From positions 80,539,542 through 80,603,541 of the forward strand of contig JACMZG010000008.1 of NCBI GenBank assembly GCA_018340805.1: a stretch of 64,000 bases of DNA, in the 5' to 3' direction. Every line of letters begins with the position of its first letter. Positions within the stretch are counted from its first letter, which is position 1. The position numbers were made by a program, and so were the translations under genes. A model generated the notes under the pieces. The model was not told where the DNA came from. It was given only the letters and a program-made list of their open reading frames with translations, and ran no database searches. Shown here piece by piece: positions 22,961-33,735 of this stretch. This stretch comes from Microvelia longipes (taxonomy: Eukaryota > Arthropoda > Insecta > Hemiptera > Veliidae).

Positions 22961-23687
22961 TTATTAATTATTTTTAAGTAGCTAAGCTATTTTTAATTTG
23001 CGGTTATATTAAAAGCATATTTTAATTTAAATACTGTGAGTATTTGAGTATCATGCTTGAATTAAGTAAATATCGTAAATATTAAGTAAATGTCGTCTGT
23101 CTCTTATAATTGTGGGCAACCATTTCTCAGAACTATTATGATTTTACTATTGTTGATTAAGATTGACAATGCATAACCTTTCTACATCCGCTAGGGTTTC
23201 ATGTGGTTAACCAATACTTCCTGATTTTTTAAACTATAGAATAATACGGGAATAAGCCCCCCCGTAAGGGATGTAGAACCGCAAAAGGGATAATGTGTTC
23301 TACGTACGTCAGAATTCACGTCAAACTATGGGAGCGTAGCTAACCTTGTGGTTTAGGTATTCTGTTTCCATTCTCAAGTCAATCAGACTAAAGCAGTATA
23401 GGGCTTGATGTGAATCATGCCTATGAAATATTAAGTGTCATATCTATATTGTAGTATTGTTCCAACACCGGTTTCTTTTTTGTTTAAAAGTTCTGTTATT
23501 AATCATTTATGATGGCTGAGAAGTTTGTTTATGAGTTAAAACATGATCTATTAATCATTTATTTTTTTTGTACGTTTAGTTTATTAGTATTAACTGTAAT
23601 ATCTATGACTGTATATTTTGACTTTAATCTCTTGTAAGGTCTTTTTACTTACATTTGACTTTTGTTGAATATGTTATCTTAATTAAT
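22961..23687. other. no gene seen
   Basis: AT-rich sequence. A mixed patch at 23250-23350 (AAGCCCCCCCGTAAGGG, TTCTACGTACGTCAG) is unique in this window and unassigned. Confidence 0.35.
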
Positions 23688-24391
23688 TTCCATTATTTAT
23701 ATCGTAGGTATATAGGAAAAGTATTGTGTTTGCAAAAAAATTCGAAACCGGGATGTCACCGGAATTATCCGTTTTAGGCGTTTTTAAGGCCTCCCGAGTG
23801 GTTTTCACAAATTTCATTATCTGTCTGTATCTGTGTGTGTGTGTGTCTGTCTGTTATCATCGTTGCTTCCAGTGTATTTATGCTAGAGAGTTAAATTGTT
23901 TTCAAAAATTTGACTACCGCAGTAGTTGTTCATTTCGGAAAATATTTTTTATGACGTCATTAACCCGCAAAAATTTCGAAAAATCATAAAACATGGAAAA
24001 ATGTTGTGATCTGATTGACATTCGGCACGCATGTAGTCATTTAAAAACTAATATATGTGCTAAGTTTCATCTTATTTTTATTGAATGATTTGTACACGTT
24101 TTTTTAAAAAAAATTGTGAAATGTTCTGATAGAGTTGAAATTTAGTACAAGTGTACAAAGTTTTGTTATTATACAACAAGTCTAGCCATGATTGTTGGCG
24201 GATAGTAAAAGTTAAGCAGCATCGAGCGTGGTCAGTGCCTGGATAAATGGCCACTAGGAATAAAACGAATGTATTTACTATCTGAGGACGAGCGAAGCGA
24301 GTTCGAAGACGTTTGTAGTATAAATTTAATGACTTGTAGCGAATCCGATGTGATGAGAAAAAGTTCCGAGGTACCCCGTACCCGATTTTTT
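23688..24391 (+). mobile_element. R1 copy G, nearly complete
   Basis: All segments are present in order: TATATAGGAAAAGTATTGTG, CGAAACCGGGATGTCACCGG, GTCTGTATCTGTGTGTGTG, TATGCTAGAGAGTTAAATTG, TATGACGTCATTAACCCGC and GGCACGCATGTAGTC. TCGAGCGTGGTCAGTGCC, GAGGACGAGCGAAGCGAG and GATGAGAAAAAGTTCC then lead to GGTACCCCGTACC and CGA before a T-run. Only the first arm of the 5' hairpin is worn. It is useful as a reference copy. Confidence 0.85.
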
Positions 24392-24804
24392 TATTGTTAT
24401 CTTCCTAAGATTAGAATCCTCATAAAATTATAACCATTGGAGTAATCCTGATATAGCTTTTATTTGGACTATTATTTCCCCTTTACTGACATTTTCTTGC
24501 ATTAATTTAGCTCGTATTAAATAAATTGTACTATACGCACACCAAATTTGATAAAAATTATTTTTTAGGGCAGTTATCGCAAGACGTACAAACAAACAAA
24601 CATATTTACAAACAAACAATCAAATATCGTGCCTTTTATCCGTCTAATGAGGAACTCACTGACGTTCGTTGAATTACTGAAACTCATGCAATAAAATGTT
24701 TATAATACAAAATAAAAAACGTAGAATGTACCATAAGTCGGCAATGACTAAATTATTATATTTATTTATTTAAATCTTAACATACTTTGGAAGAAGGTTG
24801 CTAT
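24392..24804. other. no gene seen
   Basis: AT-rich sequence. The 63-codon minus-strand frame at 24428-24619 is unsupported. Confidence 0.4.
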
Positions 24805-24895
24805 AAGGTTACACATAGAGCCCCTGAGAGCCCCGAAAAGATGTTTAAAACCTTTCAATGTATTGAAAAAGGATATGCTTCCTTAATCTCTATGA
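24805..24895 (+). repeat. R3 dispersed repeat copy
   Basis: AAGGTTACACATAGAGCCCC, TGAGAGCCCCGAAAAG, TTTCAATGTATTGA and CTCTATGATG align with 17513-17610. Confidence 0.6.
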
Positions 24896-26140
24896 TGAAC
24901 TCTGAAATAGAAAGTCAAACGCTCGTAAACGCATCGCACATTCTTAAGTCAAAGAAGTTTATTTAATTTATTATGCCCGGCCCTTATCGACTAATATTTC
25001 TCTTTTAAATAAACACACTCGCATATATCTAACACTCAACTTTTTTTTCCGTATTTTAAATCTTTATTTATAGCTTTGAAACGTCCATATTTTAACAAGA
25101 AAAACGCTCTTTTAAACGTATTTTCTTACATTACCTTACGTTTTTAAAAAGTAACTTAAAGCCAGTCTTGCCATAAACATTATACGTAGAAAAAACCCTA
25201 AACCTTCCTAATGGAGATAAAATAGGAACATTAGTACCAACATAAAAAAAAGTTTAAATGTGTTTTTTAGGGTATTTTTTTTATTTAAACACACCACGTG
25301 ACAAACTGCAGATGAGTTGTGGTCCCACGATCTCTAGCATTGATGTCACATTTGAAGTACCTGCTAAATAATCTCTTCTATAGTTATTTAATTTTATATT
25401 TATGTACCTTAATGATGTATTTATTTATTACTCTATTTAATTTACATTTGGACTTTGCATTCTGAAATAATTGTAATTTCTTGTTTTTGAAACTTTTCAT
25501 TTATCTAAAATTTGTATTATATTTATGTTATTTTGAAGAAAGGAAAAATTGTATAATACGTTTGAATGTTGGTATTCAACATATGTTGGTATTTCTTAAG
25601 AACCCCTTAATTCTTAGATGGGGAAGTTAAGAGACAGGTTCATAATTTCTGCCTATGTTATGTCGAAAGAACATATGCTTTTTTCCGTCTTTTGAAATTA
25701 GACCGTTATAAAAAAATATACAAAAAATGAAAAATAAAACTGAAGATCTGTCACCAGATGGAAAACTTTGAGTTATTGCTTTCTATGATTCAATAGATGG
25801 TATCATATTACAAAATACTGCTGATAAAAACTGTGAGAATAGGCTATGATACGAACCCTGTACCTTTGGTTCGAGATTTGTCTGCAAGGGCCTAAAATAG
25901 CAAGACATGACCAAAGTAGGTTACGTCCGATTTTCTCAGCTGTCATTGATGATTATTTTGTTACACACATGTGTTGATACTGTATTGTAGTTCTATTGTA
26001 TTATACTAGTATAATAAATATTGTATTACACTAGTATAAAACAATAGTATTGTGCTATTCAATACTAGTTCTATGCTTTATAGTTTATACATTGTTCCAA
26101 ATCAAGAAAGTAGATGTTTATAGTAGATTTCTGTGTCTTT
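24896..26140. other. no gene seen
   Basis: AT-rich sequence. A short two-copy repeat, ATTGTATTAYACTAGTATAA, lies near 25995-26040. Nothing else was recognised. Confidence 0.4.
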
Positions 26141-26450
26141 ACTTTTCCTCATCTATAACGTTGCCGTAAAGGAAAAGTATTGTTTCTACGAAAATTCGAA
26201 AACCGGAATTTCACATAAATCATTTGTTTTAGGTGATTTTTAGACCTCTTACAAAGTTGTTTGTCTATATGTGTGTGTGTCTGTTATAATTATAGAGGTA
26301 TGATGTCATCATCATTTCCTGTGAATTTTTGATAAAGCATTGGAACTTGGTAAAAAAATCAATTTTTAGATCTCGTTGTGATATCCAGCAATTAATTATT
26401 CTATGACATTATCAACCTTCATGAATGACTGAGCAAGTCATTAAGATTTT
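26141..26450 (+). mobile_element. R1 copy H, 5' fragment
   Basis: ACTTTTCCTCATCTATAACG with the return arm AAAGGAAAAGTATTG, then TTCGAAAACCGGAATTTCAC and GTCTATATGTGTGTGTGTC. It fades after TATGACATTATCAACC. Confidence 0.7.
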
Positions 26451-27004
26451 GACCTTTTCTTCTAATTAAAGTTAATATAAATTAACTTTTACAATCTGTT
26501 TTAAATCTTATTTAAATAAATCTTTTATATTTTTAAATCTTAAATAAATATTATTTATTTAATCCTTTCATAATTACTTGTAAGTTAATATTATTTTCAT
26601 CCTGATTTTATTGATAGTTGCTAGCTTAGCTATATAACTTTATTTTTGTGGTCTATAAATAAATAAATATATATTTTTCATTAGAATAACAGTGCCATCT
26701 GGCATACATGTGCGGTTTCTAAACGTTTTGTATAAGAGAGAGAGAGAGAGAGGTTTTTTTGTATATTTTTTACTTTATTTTAACCTAATTTTTTTAACTT
26801 TTCAAGTGTTGACAAATTACAGTCCCGCAACAAATATCTACATTCATCTCAAACTTCTGAGACGACTTGAGCGAGTGGTTATTGGATGAAAAAAATTAAT
26901 CTTTTGTAACATAGAAAAATGCAATTCACCTTATTAGGGGGTTTTCAAAGAAAATTCCCTTAAACACGGCTATAGACTTAAGCGGTCTCAGCCCTTGTAA
27001 TTTG
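26451..27004. other. no gene seen; short (GA)n
   Basis: A run of about nine GA units sits at 26733-26751. The 65-codon frame around it is not supported as a gene. Confidence 0.4.
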
Positions 27005-27005
27005 A

Positions 27006-27045
27006 ATCTTAACTTACCTGTGTAAGAATAATAATAATATACCAT
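27006..27045 (-). promoter_or_regulatory. second, weaker recursive-splice-like motif
   Basis: On the minus strand, TTATTATTATTCTTACACAG is followed at once by GTAAGT (junction 27018/27017). The tract before it is interrupted by purines. It lies on the strand opposite to the motif at 17976, so at most one of the two can serve the same transcript. Confidence 0.25.
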
Positions 27046-27302
27046 TTATTAATCCATATTACATATTAAAATTTACGATATTGGCTTATAGTTTTATAGA
27101 ATTAAATCAGCCTAAGCTGTGGTTAATTGAGTTCGCTCTCAGATTATTCTTTAGAATTGATTTAAAAACAAAAATAATTAAAATAATTTTAAGATACATG
27201 CAAATAATAAAATTTAGTAAAATTCATGGTTAATATTAATATAAATATGTATAACAAATTAGTAATATTAATAACAAAAGGATAGTGTAGAATATATTAT
27301 TT

Positions 27303-27918
27303 TTTTCTAATTTATCCCGTACAAAGGGGAAGTATTGCGTTGGTGCTAAAATTCTAAATCCGAGATTCCACCTGAAATCCGTTTCAGATATTTTAACGAC
27401 CTCCTGACTGGTTTTTTACAAAGGTGTGTCTGTATGTTTGTGCTTGCTGTCATCGTAACTACTAATGTACCAGTTGAAACTTAGTACAAACAACAATTCT
27501 TAGGTCTTGCTGTGTCATCGGAACAATTATTATACCGTTTTAAAATTCGGCACGCTATGTAGAAATACATAGGAGCAACAAATGTCCTTAGTTTAATCTC
27601 AGTATCAGTATTAAAACAATATTTATAGTAATTGTGTTTTTCTTAAAAAAATGATAAAAAATCTGGTACAAGTGTACCAAGTGTACCCCCTTTATGTAAT
27701 TAATGAGTATACCTACTAAGCTTCTTGTTAATATGGTTATATGATTTACGATTTTTGTCTGATCACATAGATCGGTACAGATTTATCCATAGATAGATCT
27801 GAATCATCTAGATAAGTGAACGCAAAGAACAAAACTGCAGTTTAAAGCAAGTGGTGAGGACTAGCGTAGCGAATCCGATACGGGGAGGAAAATTTCAAGG
27901 TACCTTGTAGCCGCTCTT
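27303..27918 (+). mobile_element. R1 copy I, degenerate but spanning both ends
   Basis: 5' part: CTAATTTATCCCGTAC, AAATCCGAGATTCCACC, ATCCGTTTCAGATATTTTAA and GTGTCTGTATGTTTGTG. 3' part: GAGGACTAGCGTAGCGAATCC, GGGGAGGAAAATTTC and AAGGTACCTTGTAGCCG. Substitutions are many, so this is an old copy. Confidence 0.65.
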
Positions 27919-28343
27919 TTAATTTTATTTTCTATTTATTAAAATTATTTTCACTTGACCTTTTTATTAGTGTTTTGGCAACTCTTTGCTCTCTACGTAT
28001 ACACGGTATACTTAATTACCCACCATACTTAATACTCATCCTGTTCCTAGCTATTCAACTTTAGTAATTAATTACTCTTTTTAATATTTCAGAGAAAATA
28101 TGTTTTTCAAAATATTTATACTCTTTTCTTACGTATCATTAAACCTTGCTAAAGAATGTTGAAACTTTTAAATTTCATATTAATTAAAAAAAATAATATT
28201 AAGCTTTCCCCTCCTCCGGGCCGAAATTCTCATATCCTAACCATTTTTTTATAACCTTAATAAAAAAAAATATTTACGTGGCTGCATAATTTTAATTACA
28301 ACCTTTGTAAATTGGCTAGATTTTCTTTGTTCAGAGATAAGCT
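27919..28343. other. no gene seen
   Basis: AT-rich sequence; an acceptor-like TTTAATATTTCAG ends near 28093 without a partner donor. Confidence 0.4.
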
Positions 28344-28366
28344 GGAGGGGGAGGGGGGGGGGGGGG
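28344..28366 (+). repeat. poly-G tract
   Basis: GGAGGGGGA is followed by an uninterrupted run of about 14 G. It could form a G-quadruplex. Its length may be unreliable in the assembly. Confidence 0.7.
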
Positions 28367-28497
28367 TTAAGCTACCTTTTCATATTTGAAAATTATTACC
28401 ACGCTGTAAATCCTCTTATCCTTTTGCTCCACTAAAGCATTTATAAATAAAAAACACCTTTTATTTTTTTAACTAAAAAAAAGTTATAATTACGTTT

Positions 28498-28830
28498 TAA
28501 ACTAAGCATAACCGTGATTCATTGTGTAATTTAACTAAGCTAACCGTGATATATAGTGTAATTTTACTAAGCATTACCATGATTTATAGTGTAATTTACA
28601 TAAGCATAACCGTAGTTCATTGTGTAATTTAACTAAGTTAACCGTGATATATAGTGTAATTTTACTAAGCATTACCATGATTTAGTGTAATTCATAAGCT
28701 AACCGTAGTTCATTGTGTAATTTAACTAAGTTACCGTGATATATAGTGTAATTTTACTTAGCATTACCGTGATTCATACTGTATTTTAATTAAGCATAAC
28801 AGTGCTTTACAGTGTTATTTAGCTGTATAT
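28498..28830 (+). repeat. about 32-bp tandem repeat with trimeric higher-order structure
   Basis: Monomers read TAACCGTGATTCATTG, TGTAATTTAACTAAG and variants. Three monomer types alternate: ACCGTRRTTCATTG, ACCGTGATATATAG, and TTACCATGATTTA. The first type recurs at 28510, 28608 and 28701, giving 98- and 93-bp steps. The last monomers diverge and the array fades near 28830. Confidence 0.85.
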
Positions 28831-29199
28831 GACTATGACTTAAAGTTATTTAGCTGTCACTGTAAATGACCCACAATTATTTAACAAATAAGATCGTGGC
28901 TATTAAATCAATTGTTTCTGTCAAATGTTTATCGTTTTCATAAATTATTATATGTAAAAAACTTAGTTTCGTCTAATACATTCGAAATATCGTGGCAGCA
29001 TCCATCTTATTATTATGGCAAAAACTACTAATACGACGAAATGATATACACAACAATCGCATTAGTCTGTAAATAGGGAGGCGCGGGGCTCGACAAACAT
29101 TCGCAAACGCAGGATCAGGAGATTGAAGCCCTCTTGACGGCGAATTTTCTAAGCAAGGATGAATTTTCAATTGTGACGTTTCTAAGCGACACAATAACT
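28831..29199. other. no gene seen; GC-richer unique patch at 29070-29170
   Basis: The patch AGGGAGGCGCGGGGCTCG, CGCAAACGCAGGATCAGG underlies a 73-codon minus-strand frame at 28973-29194 that I do not recognise. The frame lacks a promoter or splice context and is not called a gene. Confidence 0.35.
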
Positions 29200-29420
29200 T
29201 TTAGAACGAAATGAAACTTAGTACAATAATCAACCTTTTTGAAATATGTGTAACGTCATTAACTCTCAAAAGTGACCCCACGGATAGCATTTTAAAAAAT
29301 CACAAATCTACATATAGGGTTTAGATTGGACTGACATTTTGTACAAACATACCACTATGCATGTGTCTCAACAACACGAAGTATTATTTTATTATCAGAT
29401 TTATTTCGGTTTTATTGATT
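29200..29420 (+). mobile_element. R1 central fragment, decayed
   Basis: GAAATGAAACTTAGTACAA, TAACGTCATTAACTCTCAAA, TTTTAAAAAATCACAAA and GATTGGACTGACATTTTG follow the order of the R1 middle. The ends are absent. Confidence 0.45.
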
Positions 29421-29559
29421 GACATATATATGTCATACAAAGATTTTGTCATTGATTGACATAATGTAAGCAAATCAAGTTTTTTCACTAAAAGATTTGA
29501 AAATTCGCTTATATTGTGGCAGTATGCAACTTATATACAACCAGTAATATGACCAAGTG

Positions 29560-29620
29560 ATAAAGCGCAACAACCATGTGGCCGCCTCGTAGCCACAGGG
29601 AGGCCCGGGGGCCACGAAGC
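29560..29620 (-). repeat. GC-rich repeat fragment shared with 39245-39300
   Basis: Read on the minus strand, GGCCCCCGGGCCTCCCTGTGG matches GGCCCCCGTACCTCCCTGTGG near 39262, and TGGTTGTTGC corresponds to CTGTTGTTGTC. An internal GTGGCC...GGCCAC inverted repeat is present. Confidence 0.45.
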
Positions 29621-30591
29621 AGTAAAGAAGCCGAAAGTCTCTTGTTTGTGTTACGAGTACTGCTGATCTTTAAAACTTAAAGGAGGGGGTGGGTCTAAAA
29701 TAGAATAATTCAATAGGTAACAGATAATGTTTATGGTTATAAATATGAACAATTTATAAGGAACTCGATAGGGAAACTTGCTTTTTTTACTTTATCAAAT
29801 GTTTTTTATTTCGTTATGAGAAAAACGACAAAACACACAGAACGCCCTCTATGAGATTTAGAAAAGCTAAAAAAGGGAAGAACACTTCAGAAGAATATGG
29901 AAGAAAATGAAATAAGTAAGATGATATATTGGTTTGGTTTGATATAAATACATTGGGCGTTTGTTTAATGATAACAAACTCTGATAAGAGGGTGTACAGT
30001 GTCAACATAGTGTGTGTTGAGAAAATTGACAAATATTGCAGGGGAAATTCTTTTGATGTTTTTGTTTTCATGGAGTTTATAGAAGATAGCTCGTCTTTAC
30101 TTTTTTAACGGTTGAGTGATGGGTTTCTGACGCATGCGTGTCGGTTGTTAGTTGAAATTGTTATTTAAAGAGAAAAGTAAAATCCTGAAACCTTTATCAT
30201 ATGGAAGTAGTAGCGTTAGTTATTGGTACAGAGTTTTCGAAACGTTTCCTCACAACTTCTGACTCGCTTCGCTAGTCCTTAGAATGCCTTGGTCATCCGA
30301 TATTTAAAAAGACTTCGGTTTCGCTAAATCCTAAATAAAAAAATCGTTTTTATAAAGCCAAGTTTAGCTTAAAAATAAGTAAGATTTTATGTCTAAAACG
30401 TTTAAGATTTTTTAAGCTAACTAACGTTTGTTTTTCTTATTTTACGTCATTTTTTCCTCTCTCACTTCAACTTCTTAACCTCTTTGTCCTTCCTTGGCCA
30501 TCTGACAGGACCATTTAAGAGCATGAAGCAGGATACTAATATATTATTACAGAAATACACAGCCGGTGCATGTGTTTAAAAAATATGAATA
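29621..30591. other. no gene seen; short R1-like scrap
   Basis: GACTCGCTTCGCTAGTCC at about 30262 resembles the R1 3' subrepeat on the minus strand but stands alone. The 85-codon minus frame 29814-30071 is hydrophobic low-complexity sequence without recognisable content. Confidence 0.35.
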
Positions 30592-30627
30592 CACTCACAC
30601 ACACACACCACAAACATATATATATAT

Positions 30628-30690
<63 letters not shown>

Positions 30691-30703
30691 TATATTATCT
30701 GCA
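30592..30703. repeat. (CA)n followed by (TA)n microsatellite
   Basis: ACTCACACACACACACC is followed directly by about 85 bp of TA units. Confidence 0.95.
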
Positions 30704-31660
30704 GTAGATTTGTACTAATAATGACTTAAGATACAGACCGTATGGCTTTCTTCCCTCCCTTAACTAGGTACAACTATGCACTTCACTGATGTATTGCTCC
30801 TTAGCATAACACAGCTCTTTATAAATGACTCAGCATTCCATAGCATATCATAGCAGTTACACTCTATGGCGTACCACTGCACTTTTGTACACAATGCCAT
30901 AAAATATTTGTTCTCTTCAAAGTTTTTATTTTTAATATATGATATTTTATGGTTATTTATTTTTGTTTATGACATTTTTATTCTCCTCATGGTTTTGCAT
31001 TTTATTTGATATTTCTCTTTATTTTATACTTAATGACTTATTTTTTATTGTTGATTTAATATCTTTCCAAAGAAATAAATTCCTTTTCATTCTCTTGATT
31101 TTATTTTAAATTTATGACTTGATATTTCTTTTTATTACATTTAGTTTTCTTTTTATATTTGTTTGAAATTAGTGAAAAAATAGTTAGTAATGAAAATCGA
31201 TAAAGTTTTTATAATTATAATAATAATTTACAAAAACTTCATGAAAGAACCAAGACATCTTTGTTACCAATTTATTATTATTTTATTTTGTGCGTATGTT
31301 TTGATTTATATATAGAGTGTTTACTTTGTATGTTATAATTAACCGGGTGCACCAAAATTCTCTCTTTCTTTTATTTGGACCATGTTACACACATTATTGA
31401 AACTTAGTATACTTTTGTGTGTGAATGTATGCAAGACAAATTTCTCTTGCATATTTTTGTCTAAGTCCGCTATTTTGGCTAAAATAAGTGCCGAATATAT
31501 AAAATTTGGACGTTTTAACTCAAAATGGAAGCTTAAGTATTGATATTAGAAATAATTTGCCATATTTTATAATAATGCCATATTGTTGACTTAAGAACAC
31601 AAATCATTCTTTACCTTACCATCACTTCAAGATATTTATTGTCACCAATGCAGGCAAGTA
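30704..31660. other. no gene seen
   Basis: AT-rich sequence. The stretch 31340-31560 has moderately complex sequence (CGGGTGCACCAAAATTC) of unknown origin. Confidence 0.35.
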
Positions 31661-31692
31661 ACTTACTATTTTTTAGTAAAAAAATAGTAAGT
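31661..31692. repeat. 14-bp perfect hairpin
   Basis: ACTTACTATTTTTT pairs exactly with AAAAAATAGTAAGT around the loop AGTA. Confidence 0.55.
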
Positions 31693-32054
31693 CTGAATTT
31701 GTTAAAACTTAAAACTATAATGAATTATTTATGTCCTGACGACGTATGATGACCACTACGGTATATCGAGTTCAATGGTGCTAAAGGGTGGGGAGTTAGT
31801 TGAGCCGAACGTCCTTTGTTTAGTCTACTATAATAGAAACTTATTGCTAAATACATGGCAAAATATGGTGTAATGTAAAATTATAATCATAAAATTAAAA
31901 TCGATGTGCATTGAACTCCCCCAATAACCGTATTAAGAACAAATGCGCACATGAAATGTGGTACGTGTGTGCATTACCTAGATATTAATTAATATCTATA
32001 ACCTAGCATCAATTATAGAGTTTATCTAACCTAGCATTAATTAGATAAACTCTT
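31693..32054. other. no gene seen
   Basis: AT-rich sequence. Near 31980-32050 a short unit, ACCTAGCATYAATTA, is repeated with small inverted segments. Confidence 0.35.
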
Positions 32055-32116
32055 CTAGATTATTTTTCGATTTATAACAATTTTTTGAAAAACGTATGAA
32101 AGTATTTTTACTGGTG

Positions 32117-32126
32117 ATAATGTGAT
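32117..32126 (+). repeat. 10-bp target-site duplication, left copy
   Basis: ATAATGTGAT is identical to 32364-32373. Confidence 0.75.
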
Positions 32127-32363
32127 AAATCTGCCTCTGTAGCCGCGGTCGTATAGTACTGGACTTCGGCGCCCGAGGTCCGGGGTTCATAGCCCGGGCT
32201 ATGCTCTCAGTTTTTATGAATAGAATTTGATGTAAAAAGATTTCGCCAACTTTAGCTTTACTTTGAGCATAGTAGATGTGACCCTCCCGAGGTTGTTCCC
32301 GCAAGGCGAATACCCTGAAGTTCCGAAATGCCCTAAACGGGCATAATTAATATTATTATTATT
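32127..32363 (+). mobile_element. tRNA-derived SINE, 237 bp
   Basis: The head GTAGCCGCGGTCGTATAG, then a tRNA-like arm CCGGGGTTCATAGCCCGG with a B-box-like GGTTCATAGCC at 32184-32194. The A box is degenerate. The tail region has CCCTAAACGGGCATAATTA and ends in (ATT)n. The 10-bp duplications fix the ends. It differs in sequence and length from the SINE at 8632, so at least two SINE families are present. The minus-strand frame 32041-32304 lies across it and is not a gene. Confidence 0.8.
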
Positions 32364-32373
32364 ATAATGTGAT
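32364..32373 (+). repeat. 10-bp target-site duplication, right copy
   Basis: Identical to 32117-32126. Deleting the SINE and one copy restores continuous R1 sequence. Confidence 0.75.
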
Positions 32374-32745
32374 GACTCGTGTCACATTAGTTGGTCTTAT
32401 ATATCTACGCATGCTAAATTTCTAAATGATCGAACCATTTTTTACGCGTTTAATAGATTTACGACATTTTTGCTCAGTCATTATTGCCGGTTAAAAACGT
32501 CCTTAAAAAATTCTTGAAGGATGGCTTTACTTGACCTAAAAAACAAACTTTTAACTCTCTAGCGCAAACACACTGGGGTACTTAGATGATAACGCAGACA
32601 CACTTGCATACAGACAGACAACTTTGTAAAAAACTTGCAAGGTCTTAAAACACCTGATGCTGGTAAATCAGATGAAATTCCGGTTACGGATTTTTATGCT
32701 TTTGCAAGCATAATACTTTCCTGTCTCCGGAAGATAAGTGATAAT

Positions 32746-33520
32746 ACAATACTAATACCAACAAGACAAGGAACTTTTTCAGATTGGTCCGAAGTTACCT
32801 GATTTTCTCGTTAAAATCAATTATAATGAAGCCATCATCGATTGATTATTTTCTTTCCATTTATATTTTAAATTATAAATTTTGCGTTTATTTATTACCA
32901 AAGGCAAGTTAGTGAAGCAACGTATACTAAAAGCTACAAATCAGCTTTGACTTTATGAGGACTTAAAATTGTGGAGAGGTCTTTCGGAAAGCGAAGGTCC
33001 TTTTAAACCTTTCGTAGTCATAAAGCCTTCTACTACACGAGAGAAAGGGACCAGGGTTTCATTGTAGTTTATTACCGACAGATCCAGGCTAAGTCGTAAA
33101 CTTAGATATCAGGTAATGCTTGACTGGTTTAGTCTATTCTCTCTTTTTATTACGAACGATTTTTTTCTGTAATTGATATTAAAATTACTTTTTACAAAGT
33201 TATTAAATTTTTCTCAAAGGATTTAACTTTTTAGACTTCGAGACATTTGTCTTTGTGAGGTATTTAAATATTTGTTATTTTATAGAAAATTTAATGAATT
33301 TTGTGTACTAACGAATCTTTTATTTTTATATTTATCGTTTAGCTGTATTATAAACTTAGTATTATATTATAACTTTATTTTTGATCGAAAATCAATTCTG
33401 TTAAAATTTGTATCTACTGAATAAACTTAAGTATATTATATACCTGAGTACCTTGATACATTTTTTTTGTGTACAAAAAATCTTAAGAACTTATTTATTT
33501 TATTGTTTGATACACTTACA
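32746..33520. other. no gene seen; imperfect inverted segment at 32950-33030
   Basis: GACTTTATGAGGACTT near 32950 is partly mirrored by GTAGTCATAAAGCC near 33015, and GGTCTTTCGG by CGAAGGTCC. It is too imperfect to call an element. Confidence 0.35.
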
Positions 33521-33521
33521 C

Positions 33522-33545
33522 CAGTGGTTCTCGATCCTTTTTTTA
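33522..33545 (+). mobile_element. possible hAT-type terminus
   Basis: CAGTGGTTCTCGATCC followed by a T-run resembles the CAGTGGTTCTCAACC terminal repeat of many hAT transposons. No matching opposite end was found, so this is at best a solo fragment. Confidence 0.3.
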
Positions 33546-33586
33546 ATTAGTCGCTTTATGATTCTTACTATAGAATCTAGTAGGGG

Positions 33587-33735
33587 GATTGTTGAGAGAA
33601 GGTGCACAAATTCCAAGGGAAATCCATCCACTTGGCTAGCAGACCTCCGTATCAGAAGTGGATTGTTTAAAAATGAAGTTCAAAGTCTGAAGGAAATCCG
33701 CTCGGTATGCCTCCGCGTCAGAAGTTTATGTGTAA
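33587..33735 (+). repeat. R2 dispersed repeat, diverged dimer
   Basis: AATTCCAAGGGAAATCC and GAAGGAAATCCGCTCGGTATG are two copies of the R2 core, each followed by GACCTCCGTATCAGAAGT or CCTCCGCGTCAGAAGT. The 131-codon frame 33408-33803, longest in the window, runs over this repeat and is not a real gene. Confidence 0.5.

Larger units (their letters stand above)
32055..32745 (-). mobile_element. R1 copy J, split by a SINE
   Basis: Minus-strand R1 without its GC-rich 3' end. 32055-32126 matches the GAAAATAATCC...CGTACG region. After the SINE come GCTCAGTCATTATTGCCGG, ACTCTCTAGCGCAAACACAC, ATACAGACAGACAACTTTG, AATTCCGGTTACGGATTTTT and TTTGCAAGCATAATACTTTCC. The 5' hairpin is changed to CTGTCTCCGGAAG. 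Confidence 0.75.
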
